Shown here in pieces: positions 33,526-41,495 of a stretch of 64,000 nucleotides of DNA (position 1 is the first letter of the stretch; every line of letters begins with the position of its first letter). The position numbers and the translations under genes are program-made. The notes under the pieces were generated by a model, which was not told where the DNA came from, searched no databases, and saw only the letters and a list, made by a program, of their open reading frames with translations. Origin of the DNA: Thermococcus sp. EP1 (GTDB taxonomy: Archaea; Methanobacteriota_B; Thermococci; Thermococcales; Thermococcaceae); NCBI RefSeq assembly GCF_001317345.1, contig NZ_JXCG01000003.1, positions 1 to 64,000 on the forward strand. The letters are read 5' to 3'.

Positions 33526-34037
33526 ATTGTAACGGCTTGTTTAACCCTCTTGGCAACTATGATTGCAATTCCTCCCTTTATCAGGTCTATTATCACAAAG
33601 GGGGCTACGCCCACTATAAATGCCTTTTTGAAATCTCCTCCCATAAAAATTCCTAATCTGAACCATCCAAGAAGGTAGATCACTAAGATTCCCAAAAGCA
33701 TTGCGAGAGTATAGTTCAAAAAGGTCTCTTGTCTTTCACTTAGGAAGCCTACTAGGAATGCTGCTAGAGGAAATGCTATTAAATAACCTCCTGTTGGGCC
33801 GTAAATGTAAGCAAAGCCACCACTTAGATTTGCGAACACTGGAAGGCCAAGGCTGCCCATGAGGAGGTATATTAGCTGGCTCAAAAATCCTAGGCGGGAA
33901 CCCAGAATAAAACCACTTAATAAAACAAAAAGAACTTGAAGTGTTATTGGAACAGTTCCTATTGGAATTGCTATTTGAGCTCCAACTGCAGTTAAAGCAG
34001 CAAATAACGATGGGTATGCAATATCCTTCGCCCTCAT
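33522..34037 (-). CDS. bioY: Biotin ECF transporter substrate-binding subunit BioY
   Basis: A 171-residue membrane protein with six helices of the BioY family. Characteristic pieces are VPITLQVLFVLLSGFILGSR, GLPVFANLSGGFAYIYGPTG and FIVGVAPFVIIDLIKGGIA. It binds biotin and works with the EcfA/EcfT pair encoded divergently at 34903-36446. An AGGTGG site precedes the start. An operator-like pair of GTTAAC sites lies upstream. Confidence 0.93.
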   Translation of the reverse strand: MRAKDIAYPSLFAALTAVGAQIAIPIGTVPITLQVLFVLLSGFILGSRLGFLSQLIYLLMGSLGLPVFANLSGGFAYIYGPTGGYLIAFPLAAFLVGFLSERQETFLNYTLAMLLGILVIYLLGWFRLGIFMGGDFKKAFIVGVAPFVIIDLIKGGIAIIVAKRVKQAVTI

Positions 34038-34063
34038 TTTACCACCTCACTTTTCTCCCTTTG

Positions 34064-34090
34064 GTTAACTTTAAAATTTTTACGGTTAAC
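34064..34090. promoter_or_regulatory. Candidate BirA operator in the bioY-birA intergenic region
   Basis: Two palindromic GGTTAAC elements (34063-34069 and 34084-34090) are spaced 21 bases apart, two helical turns. They flank the TTTAAAATTTTT stretch that can act as TATA box in either direction. BirA with an N-terminal HTH is encoded next to it and is known to repress biotin genes as a dimer at spaced inverted sites. The assignment is by position and symmetry. Confidence 0.6.
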
Positions 34091-34138
34091 GAGTCTCTTA
34101 GCAATAAACCTTTAACCTCTCATTTCCAAAGACACATC

Positions 34139-34879
34139 ATGAGAGGAGGGATAAGAGATAGTCCAGTAAAGAGGGAACTATTGAAGCAACTTCGGAGGAA
34201 AGATGTAGTGTCCGGTGATGAAATTGCTCAGAGAATGGGGATCTCTCGTGTAGCTGTTTGGAAACATATAAAAGAACTGAATATGTTAGGCTACGAAATT
34301 CTTTCTACTCCTAAAGGATATGCCTTGATCAGGGAAGCTCACAAGCCTTATCCATGGGAACTGGATTTTGAAGTGTATTATTTTAAAGAAGTTTGGTCCA
34401 CAATGGATATTGCAAAAGAACTTGCAGAAGAAGGAAAAGAAAACGTCTTTATAATAGCAGAAAAACAGAAAGGAGGGAGAGGAAGACTAGGTAGGAATTG
34501 GATTTCTCAGGAGGGAGGATTATACTTTTCTCTTGTTGTGAGGCCTAAAATACCACTGAAAGATGTAGATAAGCTTGTATTCCCTATTTCAAGTGCTATT
34601 GTAGAGATATTGGATGAATATGACATTTCCGCCGAGATGGCCTCTAATGGAGACATTTTTGTGGGGAATAAAAAACTTGCAGGAATATTAATTGAAGCTG
34701 AGGGAGAAATTGATTTACTTAAATATGCCATAATCGGAGTGGGGGTAAATGTAAACAACCCTGTTCCTGAGGAAGCAACCTCTCTAAAAAGAGAGCTTGG
34801 TAAAGAGATTAATCTTTTAGAGTTCACGAGAGTATTATTCCTGAGGATTAATCACCATTTGTTAAAGGCAATCTTTTAA
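34139..34879 (+). CDS. birA: Bifunctional biotin-protein ligase/repressor BirA
   Basis: A protein of about 246 residues. The N-terminal winged HTH (residues about 8-65: KRELLKQLRRKDVVSGDEIA, GISRVAVWKHIKELN) is followed by the biotin ligase domain with KGGRGRLGRNWISQEGGLYF, GNKKLAGILIEAEG and GVGVNVNN. It biotinylates the carboxylase carrier protein and, through the HTH, probably regulates bioY and its own operon. The P. horikoshii enzyme, by memory, lacks the HTH. ATG at 34139 has little leader and may be translated leaderless. Confidence 0.92.
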   Translation: MRGGIRDSPVKRELLKQLRRKDVVSGDEIAQRMGISRVAVWKHIKELNMLGYEILSTPKGYALIREAHKPYPWELDFEVYYFKEVWSTMDIAKELAEEGKENVFIIAEKQKGGRGRLGRNWISQEGGLYFSLVVRPKIPLKDVDKLVFPISSAIVEILDEYDISAEMASNGDIFVGNKKLAGILIEAEGEIDLLKYAIIGVGVNVNNPVPEEATSLKRELGKEINLLEFTRVLFLRINHHLLKAIF

Positions 34880-34902
34880 AGTATTGAGCTAAAGTTTGAA
34901 CG

Positions 34903-35691
34903 ATGATAGAAGTAAGGGATCTCTGGCATATCTACAATGGGAAGAAAGTGGCAGTTAAAGGAGTAGATCTAACTATTGGAAATGAGATAGTTGCATTAGT
35001 AGGGCCTAACGGCTCAGGGAAGACCACTTTGGCGAAGCATCTAAACGGTCTTTTAAAGCCAACAAGAGGGAAAGTCATAGTTGATGGAATGGATACAAGA
35101 AAACATAGTGTAGCAGAACTTGCTAAAACAGTAGGTTATGTCTTTCAAAATCCTGAGCACATGTTTTTTGAGGAGAGTGTGCTAAAGGAGGTAGCATTTG
35201 GACCAAAAAATCTTGGACTATCAGATGAGGAAGTTGAGAAAAGGATTAAATGGGCCCTGAAAGAGGTTAACCTTGAAGGATATGAAGACAGATCCCCATA
35301 TGCACTCAGTGGAGGAGAAAAGCAAAGACTAGCTATTGCATGTGTCCTAGCTATGCGGCCAAAATATCTTATTCTCGATGAGCCTACTACAGGTCTTGAT
35401 GAAGAAAACGCCGAAAGTATAAAGAGGATAATTAGAAATCTCTACTCCGAGGGGCATGGAGTTCTTTTGATAACACATGAAATGGAACTCGTTCTTGAAC
35501 TCGCTGATAGAGTGGTTCTTTTATATGAAGGAGAAAAAATCTTTGATGGGGATGTTAGAGAATTTTTTGAGCTTGAGCTGAGAAAATATGATTTAGATAG
35601 ACCCAGATTACTAGATATCAGCCAAAGAGCGGGCATTGGATTTGTAAGGAATATCGAGGATTTTGTGAAGGCCTTGGAGATGAGAACATGA
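34903..35691 (+). CDS. bioM: ECF transporter ATPase (BioM/EcfA)
   Basis: A 262-residue ABC ATPase with Walker A GPNGSGKTT, Q-loop VFQNPEHMFF, signature LSGGEKQRLA, Walker B YLILDEPTTGLD and the H-loop THEME. The Q-loop sequence and length are typical of ECF transporters. It sits between birA and ecfT, and the bioY gene is divergent, so biotin uptake is the likely task. ATGATG overlap with the next gene. Confidence 0.9.
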   Translation: MIEVRDLWHIYNGKKVAVKGVDLTIGNEIVALVGPNGSGKTTLAKHLNGLLKPTRGKVIVDGMDTRKHSVAELAKTVGYVFQNPEHMFFEESVLKEVAFGPKNLGLSDEEVEKRIKWALKEVNLEGYEDRSPYALSGGEKQRLAIACVLAMRPKYLILDEPTTGLDEENAESIKRIIRNLYSEGHGVLLITHEMELVLELADRVVLLYEGEKIFDGDVREFFELELRKYDLDRPRLLDISQRAGIGFVRNIEDFVKALEMRT

Positions 35692-36446
35692 TGTATACTC
35701 TTTATTTAGAACGAGACTCATTCCTCCATAGTATGGATCCTAGAGTTAAAATAATTGGATCGTTTCTTGGCGTAGTGGCCCTTATATTATTCAACTCTCC
35801 ATACCTCCTTCTGGCAATATTTCTAGGGCTCATTTTAATTCTCAATTTCTTAGGTAAGATACAGTACAGGGAGATCTTTAAAGCATTGAAACCTCTTATA
35901 CCCATAGTATTAATTGCCATGGTGATATGGCCATTTATTCTAAAGCCCTGGTATTTTGGTCTTTTAATAGGGGTGGGCTATGGAATTAGATTGCTCTCAG
36001 TGGCCCTCCTTACTTTGGGCCTCATAATGACAACTTCGCAGAAGGACCTTGTACTTGGGTTTATCAAGATGGGAATGCCCTATGAAATTGGACTTACACT
36101 CACAATAGCCCTTCGTTACATCCCGACCCTTTACATGCTTACACAGACAATAATGGATGCTCAAAAGTCAAGAGCTTTGGAATTAGAAAAAGGAAACTTT
36201 CTTCAAAGGGCTAAGAATACGGTTCCTGTCCTAATTCCCTTAATAGTGGCTTCAATAAAGACTGCTCACGAGCTTAGCATTGCTTTGGAAAGTAGGGCTT
36301 TTGGTGCCAGTAAAAGGAGGACCTTTCTTCATAGTATTAAAATGGAAACCAAAGATTACATATCTCTTGGAGTACTTATTTCACTATTTTTTGTTGCTAT
36401 TTATGCGAGATATTATCTCAGGGTTGGATATATTAAGCTGTTTTAG
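35688..36446 (+). CDS. bioN: ECF transporter transmembrane subunit (BioN/EcfT)
   Basis: A 252-residue protein with five helices of the EcfT family. The two coupling motifs are visible (DAQKSRALELEKG and ALESRAFGASKRR), which contact the ATPases. It couples ATP hydrolysis to BioY. Overlaps bioM by four bases. A TTTTTGTTCTTTTA tract just after the stop could end transcription. Confidence 0.9.
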   Translation: MMYTLYLERDSFLHSMDPRVKIIGSFLGVVALILFNSPYLLLAIFLGLILILNFLGKIQYREIFKALKPLIPIVLIAMVIWPFILKPWYFGLLIGVGYGIRLLSVALLTLGLIMTTSQKDLVLGFIKMGMPYEIGLTLTIALRYIPTLYMLTQTIMDAQKSRALELEKGNFLQRAKNTVPVLIPLIVASIKTAHELSIALESRAFGASKRRTFLHSIKMETKDYISLGVLISLFFVAIYARYYLRVGYIKLF

Positions 36447-36868
36447 TGTTTTTGTTCTTTTATTATCTGTGGAATTCAAACTTTGGATATTCTCCAACGT
36501 TCATATTCCGTTGTCCTTTAGTAACTTGATGTTTCGAGAAATTGTGGGCTTACTCTCTATGGTAAACGACATTTTAATGGAACATTTATAGTTGATTGTA
36601 AAAATTCTAAAAAACTGTTCAATATCTGAAAAGGGAGCTCAGGTGTTAAAACCCTTCAAAAGCTTTTTTTAACATACTCAAAGAATAATATATCGGTGAT
36701 AGTTGTTTTGAACTAAAATATATCTTAAAAAGTGAAAATCGAACTTTTCCTAAAGGTTTAAATAATATGGATGTCAATAACTTCCAAAGGATAGTTGTAA
36801 TTTGAAGGGCAATAACTATTCTTAGAATCAATGGTTATCTAATCTATCGGTATTAGGGAGATGATTAT
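36447..36868 (+). other. 422-base intergenic region with promoter of the pilus-like locus regulators
   Basis: The first part is T-rich, fitting termination of the biotin operon. Near the 3' side, GGTTTAAATAAT (36755-36765) is a likely TATA box, predicting a start near 36790. A partial inverted repeat (ATAACTATTC / GAATCAATGGTTAT, about 36809-36836) lies in the presumed leader and could be an operator. No gene of credible quality was seen. Confidence 0.4.
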
Positions 36869-37093
36869 ATGGAAAAGTCAGAAATTTCTGTTGAAAAAGA
36901 AATTTTGAAGATTCTTAAGGAAAAAGGGGAGTTGACAGTTGCTTTCATTACTCGTTTTTTAAACGAAAGTGGTATTGAGTGTACTCGCCAAAAAGTTGAA
37001 AAAACACTCGAAAAGATGTCAAGAGCAGGAATTGTAGAGTTCTTCTATAGAAATGGGAACCATAGAAGGCACTATCGGTTGGTGGTGCAATGA
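36869..37093 (+). CDS. Small winged-helix protein
   Basis: A 74-residue protein that is essentially one winged helix: EKEILKILKEKGELTVAFIT, then CTRQKVEKTLEKMSRAGIVE and a basic wing RNGNHRRHYRLVVQ. It overlaps the following regulator by four bases. The pair stands at the head of the TasA/SipW-like locus and is likely to regulate it. I do not recognise a named family. Confidence 0.75.
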   Translation: MEKSEISVEKEILKILKEKGELTVAFITRFLNESGIECTRQKVEKTLEKMSRAGIVEFFYRNGNHRRHYRLVVQ

Positions 37094-37593
37094 GAGAAGT
37101 ACGTGGAGGGGTTCAAATGAGGAGTGAGGCAAATACAATGAGCCCTTCCTCAATGATATTGGGTAATGATAGAAGGATGCTCCTGATTAAATATCTTCAA
37201 GAATGCGATGGAAAGGCCGATTTGAGGGATATAGTGGACTTCATAGCCGAAGAAGAAGGACAAACTGATAGAAGACATAGGAAAAGTGTTTATGTTAGCT
37301 TGATCCAAACACATATCCCAAAAATGGAACGAGCAGGAATAATAAAGTTTGACCATCACACTGTCACATTATTAGAGATTCCTGAAAATGTTGATGTATA
37401 CATGGAGATGGTAGGAAAACACGATATAAGTTGGAGTGCTTTTTATGCGGGGGTTTCTATAATATTTGCCATTACTGGTTTATGGCTCAATAATCTTCCT
37501 CTTGTCATAGTATCCGGGATCTACCTAGGCCTTTCAATAATTCAGCATTTTAAGACTTATAGAGTGCTTAGCTCAGGAAGTCGTGAAGAGTAA
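37090..37593 (+). CDS. Winged-helix regulator with membrane C-terminus
   Basis: A 167-residue protein. Residues about 20-105 form a winged HTH (NDRRMLLIKYLQECDGKADL, HIPKMERAGIIKFD) similar to the DUF7344-type archaeal regulators. Residues about 115-150 form two membrane helices (FYAGVSIIFAITGLWLNN, LPLVIVSGIYLGLSII). A membrane-tethered regulator is suggested. Start overlaps the previous gene (ATGA); an ATG at 37117 after GGAGGGG is an alternative and may be the true start. Confidence 0.72.
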   Translation: MREVRGGVQMRSEANTMSPSSMILGNDRRMLLIKYLQECDGKADLRDIVDFIAEEEGQTDRRHRKSVYVSLIQTHIPKMERAGIIKFDHHTVTLLEIPENVDVYMEMVGKHDISWSAFYAGVSIIFAITGLWLNNLPLVIVSGIYLGLSIIQHFKTYRVLSSGSREE

Positions 37594-37632
37594 TGAGAGA
37601 TTACCTACAAATAATTCGAGGTAAGTCGGAAT

Positions 37633-37693
37633 TAACTATATACAAGAGAGGGCAAGAAGAAGGTGAGTGCTTCACCGTTGGGGTGAGGCACCC
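37633..37693 (+). promoter_or_regulatory. Promoter and two leader hairpins of the TasA-like operon
   Basis: AACTATATAC (about 37634-37643) is a probable TATA box, predicting a start near 37666. Two small hairpins follow each other in the leader: GGTGA-GTGCT-TCACC (37662-37676) and GGGTG-AGG-CACCC (37681-37693). They end eleven bases before the GGAGG of the first structural gene and may affect translation or mRNA stability. Confidence 0.45.
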
Positions 37694-37717
37694 TTCGAAA
37701 AATTGGAGGCGAAAGAT

Positions 37718-38332
37718 TTGAAAAAAGTTTTAGCACTTGGAATGTTGGGCCTTTTAGTGGCCTTTGCAATGGCCCTTGGCACTACTGCAACCTTCAGAGA
37801 TTACAGAGCTCAAAGAAGTGTCCACGTTAGTGTAGTTGCAGATGACGTTGAGCTTATTGATCTGCATCCGGGCCAACCATACGCTTACATAAATGACAGA
37901 GGAAAGCTCGTTATAGACTTCTCTGTCGACAATCCAAACTGGCCGGGGTATATAGACTCACCATACTACATCCCCAACTGGACAGGAGGTCTTGGGATAA
38001 GTCCGCAATCAAGGTACAACTTTGATCACGTGTTCTATGTAAGCAACCACCTTTGGGAACAAATGCCTATAGTGGTCCAGGTTATTTCATCTGACCCAGG
38101 TACATTCTCATTCTACGACCCCACATACAATATGTGGATAACCAATAGTTTCGGACAGCCTTACAACTCAGATACCGCAGCTGGAGACGTATGTTTCATT
38201 CTGTTCCCTGGAGAAGAACTCGGTATTGGAATGGAAATAGCAGGCGGACAACTCGGTGACTTCTATGGAAACATAACAATTAAGGCATGGCCATTAGGAG
38301 AAGAGCCAATTCAGTGTGGGGTGATACTATGA
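37718..38332 (+). CDS. Secreted DUF1102/TasA-like protein 1
   Basis: A protein of about 204 residues with an N-terminal signal segment (KKVLALGMLGLLVAFAMA) followed by TTATFRDYRAQRSVHVSVV, which matches the A-T/G-T-F-x-x-F start of bacterial TasA/CalY camelysins and archaeal bundling pilins (DUF1102). The mature part is beta-rich (GIGMEIAGGQLGDFYGNITI). The TTG start at 37718 is chosen because GGAGG lies nine bases upstream and the signal begins there; the ATG/GTG 17 codons earlier would push the signal inside. Cleavage is expected by the SipW-like enzyme encoded two genes on. Confidence 0.8.
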   Translation: MKKVLALGMLGLLVAFAMALGTTATFRDYRAQRSVHVSVVADDVELIDLHPGQPYAYINDRGKLVIDFSVDNPNWPGYIDSPYYIPNWTGGLGISPQSRYNFDHVFYVSNHLWEQMPIVVQVISSDPGTFSFYDPTYNMWITNSFGQPYNSDTAAGDVCFILFPGEELGIGMEIAGGQLGDFYGNITIKAWPLGEEPIQCGVIL

Positions 38333-38883
38333 AGAAGATACTAGGAATTTTCATGTTGATTGCAGGAATTGTCATTGCAGTAACAGCAAGCAGTGCCACT
38401 TTTGCATACTTTGAAGCAGATAGAGAAGTTCACATAGAAATGGTTCCAGATGATGATGAACTTATTGACTTAGTACCCCTTCAGCCTTATGCATACATAA
38501 ATGCTAATGGAATGCTTGTAATAGACTTGAGTATGCAGAATGCGAACTATTGGGAGCTGTTCTTACAAAACTTGACAATAGGTAAAGGTGTTAGCCCAGA
38601 CTCAATTTACGTGTTTGAGCATGTTTTTGGCGTGAGCAACCACCTTTGGGAAAACGTCACTATTTGTATGCATATTGAGTACAGTGGAAGTGGAGCAATT
38701 AGCTTCTTTGAAGGAGAATACACAAACGAGACTGTTGGTGTAGATGAGCTTGAAGTTACTATTCTTCCAGGAGAAACTGTGGAGATCGGAATGATCATCG
38801 ACAGCGAAGGCTTGGACGATGGCGATGCATTAAGCGGGACTTTAAGCTTTGATGCAGTACTCGGTGAATGTGAAGAGGAGTGA
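38329..38883 (+). CDS. Secreted DUF1102/TasA-like protein 2
   Basis: A 184-residue paralogue of the preceding gene. Signal: KKILGIFMLIAGIVIAVT, then SSATFAYFEADREVHIEMV, a very good SipW/TasA-type start. Shared motifs with protein 1 are DDxELIDLxPxQPYAYI, VFxVSNHLWE and ILPGETVEIGMII. Several N-x-T/S sites suggest glycosylation. ATG at 38329 overlaps the stop of protein 1 (GGGGTGAT upstream). This is likely the second fibre subunit. Confidence 0.82.
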   Translation: MKKILGIFMLIAGIVIAVTASSATFAYFEADREVHIEMVPDDDELIDLVPLQPYAYINANGMLVIDLSMQNANYWELFLQNLTIGKGVSPDSIYVFEHVFGVSNHLWENVTICMHIEYSGSGAISFFEGEYTNETVGVDELEVTILPGETVEIGMIIDSEGLDDGDALSGTLSFDAVLGECEEE

Positions 38884-38946
38884 TTAATCTTTCTATCTTT
38901 TGGGGCATTTGCTCCTTACATTTAAATTTATTAGGGGGAGAGAAAA

Positions 38947-39453
38947 GTGAGAAAGATAGTCAAGTTTGCTGTTCTACCAATTATATTAATCATAATGTTT
39001 TTTGCTTGGGGGGTTTTTGTGGTGAAGCCAATTCCTGTTGTTCTTGCTGTTGATAACAATGGTTCACCTTCAATCGAGACTCCCCTCCCACCATATGCTT
39101 ATCTAAGTGAAGGATATTTAAAAATAGATATCAGCAATCAGAGTCCTCTTTATCCTGGTTTTGGAGAAGGTCTCTCGCTGAATTCAATTTACGTCTTCGA
39201 TAGTGTTTTTGAGATATACAACAATGAAAGTGAGACAGGGTTTAGTGAAATATGTATTACTATAAACTCACCAACTTTAACAATTGGGCTCTTTGTAACT
39301 CCTTACAATAATACTTGGAGTCAAAGCATAGAATTTACTGTTTTGGCAAATCAAACTGTGCAGGTAGGAATGCGCTTTAATACCATAGGTCTATCCTTAG
39401 GGAATTACGACCAGAACATTACAATACAGGCTTTTGGAGGTCCTTGTGAATGA
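38947..39453 (+). CDS. Secreted DUF1102-like protein 3, shorter signal region
   Basis: A 168-residue protein with an N-terminal helix (KFAVLPIILIIMFFAWGVFV) and the paralogous pattern LPPYAYLSEGYLKIDIS, SLNSIYVFDSVFEIYNN and VQVGMRFNTIGLSLGNYD. It lacks the A-T-F-x-x-F cleavage signature of the other copies, so it may stay membrane-anchored, for example as a base or cap subunit. Starts with GTG after GGGGGAGAG. It overlaps the peptidase gene by four bases. Confidence 0.75.
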   Translation: MRKIVKFAVLPIILIIMFFAWGVFVVKPIPVVLAVDNNGSPSIETPLPPYAYLSEGYLKIDISNQSPLYPGFGEGLSLNSIYVFDSVFEIYNNESETGFSEICITINSPTLTIGLFVTPYNNTWSQSIEFTVLANQTVQVGMRFNTIGLSLGNYDQNITIQAFGGPCE

Positions 39454-40520
39454 AGAAACTCATTGAGTATCTTCTAATTCTCACGATTTCCGTGATTGTC
39501 TTGGGGTCTATTTTGGGAGCTTTTCTGGATAGGCCCGTTTTTATTTCTTATGTTTATTCAGATAGCATGACTCCTACTTTGAATAGGGGGGATTTGTTTT
39601 TCATAAATCCTCTTTCAAGGAGTGCAGATATTGGTGATATAATAATCTTCAATCTAAGAGGTAGTTGGACTGTCCATAGAGTTGTAGGAATCGTTGAAGG
39701 TGGGTATATAACAAAAGGCGACAATAACGTTGCCACGGACCAACAAGGAAAGAAAACAAATCCAATTTCACCTAAAGAAATTGCTGGGAAGGTTATTATG
39801 ATTGGAGGTTCTCCTCTTAAGCTTCCTCAAGTAGGCACTTATCTTCAACGTGGAGTTTCAGGAAGGACCAAAATTATACTTGCTGCATTGCTGGTAATTG
39901 TAGGGGCTCTTGCATTTACGGGTGAGAGCACGAAACACAGAAAAAAGAGGGCTAAGTTTATTAAAATTAAATTCAAGACACTATACATCCTTGCTTCGGT
40001 TTTACTACTTGTCATGCTCTCAATTTCAATGTTTGTTTCTTGGCAAGTTCTTCCAATAGAGTATGCAGTAACTTCTGCTGGTGGACAGAGAGAAGGGTGG
40101 TACTTACCAGGATCCACATTTGAGGAGGAAATCACGATTAAAAATGGGAACTTTTATTCCATGGTCTATTATCTTGAACCAGAAAGCCCAAGGATAGTGG
40201 AAATATCAGAAACTCACTTTGAATTAAACCCTCAAGAGGAGAAGACAATCAAAGTTTTAATAAACACTCCGCAAGAAACATCGTTATTTGTGGATAAGAT
40301 CAAGGTTAATGCTTATATGCCAGTGTTGCCTCGATCTGTAATTGACTGGCTTTATGGCATAAGGCCTTTTGCCCCGCTTTTTGCAATTCTTGCAGAGACG
40401 ACAATCTTCTTGGGGTTGCTTTATGCTATCTCAGGAATTGGAAATGAGGACATTCTCAAAATCAGAAATAGGAGATCGGGCTTATTAAGGCAAATCAAAA
40501 TGGAGGTGTTTGGAAAATGA
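39450..40520 (+). CDS. SipW-like signal peptidase I with extra C-terminal domain
   Basis: A 356-residue S26 peptidase of the archaeal/SipW type. The nucleophile is Ser39 in YSDSMTPTL; the general base position is His76 in VHRVVG, as in eukaryotic SPC and SipW, with KGDNN at 89-93. The peptidase part ends near residue 130. It is followed by two helices (about 138-155 and 176-194), an extracytoplasmic domain of about 110 residues rich in beta segments, and a final helix at about 310-332. Bacterial SipW is only about 190 residues long. It probably matures the neighbouring TasA-like proteins. Confidence 0.85.
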   Translation: MKKLIEYLLILTISVIVLGSILGAFLDRPVFISYVYSDSMTPTLNRGDLFFINPLSRSADIGDIIIFNLRGSWTVHRVVGIVEGGYITKGDNNVATDQQGKKTNPISPKEIAGKVIMIGGSPLKLPQVGTYLQRGVSGRTKIILAALLVIVGALAFTGESTKHRKKRAKFIKIKFKTLYILASVLLLVMLSISMFVSWQVLPIEYAVTSAGGQREGWYLPGSTFEEEITIKNGNFYSMVYYLEPESPRIVEISETHFELNPQEEKTIKVLINTPQETSLFVDKIKVNAYMPVLPRSVIDWLYGIRPFAPLFAILAETTIFLGLLYAISGIGNEDILKIRNRRSGLLRQIKMEVFGK

Positions 40521-41476
40521 AAAAAATAATCCCAGTCATACTTATATTGCTACTATCTTCATTGATAGTCATTGGTTCGAGTGGGACTTTTGTCTACTTT
40601 AATACAGAGAGAGAGGTAAAAGTTGCAGTAGTTCCTCACGATGAGGAATATATAAGCTTCATGTGTTACGATGGATATGCAGCGACTGTGGTTGTTGATC
40701 AAAATAGTCAGGTTGAATTTGACGCACTAACAATTGGCAACTATCTAAATGAACTTGAAAGAGTATGGATCTGGCTTGATCCGGATTATTCGGACCTTCC
40801 CACAGGAGCAGAAATGTGGATCGAGAGTGAAAATGGTGTGGAAAAACCAATAGATTCTCAACAATACTACACGTTCTTGGGAAACATAACAGTAGATACC
40901 GCTGATCCGGGTACTTACATAGTACCTGTTACCATCTATGCCAGATGGGACGATGGGGACGCTGTTATAGAAGCATGCTCAATAAGAGTGATAATTTTAA
41001 GTGGTCCAACGATTAGAAAGGTTCTTTTAAGCGGAAACACTACAGGAATCCCACTAAAAACGTATCAGGAATGGGTATTCCAGATAATTGTAAACAATTC
41101 TGGAACTCCAAGGAACTTGACTATAAAGGATGTTATCCCAGGGGAGTTCAATGTAGATCTAAACAGAACAAGTGCAAGTAAAGGTACTTATGCGTTTACT
41201 AGACATGGAAAGTCAGATCACTTGGAATGGGACGTGGAGCTGGGTCCAGGAGAGAGTGCCCATATGAATATAACCATCTCTACAAGATGGGTAGAAACTG
41301 GACATGGTGGAAAATGGGAATTTACAACTTGTGGAACTTACCCCTTAAACGAGGGTGCAAAAATTGTAGGATACAATATTACAAGTAACAATATCACTGT
41401 TGTAGCTGATGTGGATTGTGAAGACGACGGAAACTGTGAACATGATTGTGGAGGATCTAGCAAAAAATGTTGTTGA
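40517..41476 (+). CDS. TasA-like protein 4 with beta domains and Cys-rich tail
   Basis: A 319-residue secreted protein. The start (KKIIPVILILLLSSLIVIG, then SSGTFVYFNTEREVKVAVV) carries the SipW-type signature GTF-VYF. Residues 40-165 form a first beta domain; residues about 170-290 look like a DUF11-type repeat (VVNNSGTPRNLTIKDVIPGE, ESAHMNITISTRW). The end has six cysteines within about 25 residues (DCEDDGNCEHDC, then KKCC), suggesting disulfides or metal binding at the tip. Several N-x-T/S sites are present. Confidence 0.75.
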   Translation: MKKIIPVILILLLSSLIVIGSSGTFVYFNTEREVKVAVVPHDEEYISFMCYDGYAATVVVDQNSQVEFDALTIGNYLNELERVWIWLDPDYSDLPTGAEMWIESENGVEKPIDSQQYYTFLGNITVDTADPGTYIVPVTIYARWDDGDAVIEACSIRVIILSGPTIRKVLLSGNTTGIPLKTYQEWVFQIIVNNSGTPRNLTIKDVIPGEFNVDLNRTSASKGTYAFTRHGKSDHLEWDVELGPGESAHMNITISTRWVETGHGGKWEFTTCGTYPLNEGAKIVGYNITSNNITVVADVDCEDDGNCEHDCGGSSKKCC

Positions 41477-41495
41477 AGTAGTGGAGGAAATTTAG

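Noticed and set aside
33941-34138. An N-terminal extension of BirA
   Set aside because: It overlaps bioY on the other strand and the bioY-birA promoter region and does not resemble protein of the family; the ATG at 34139 matches the HTH start.
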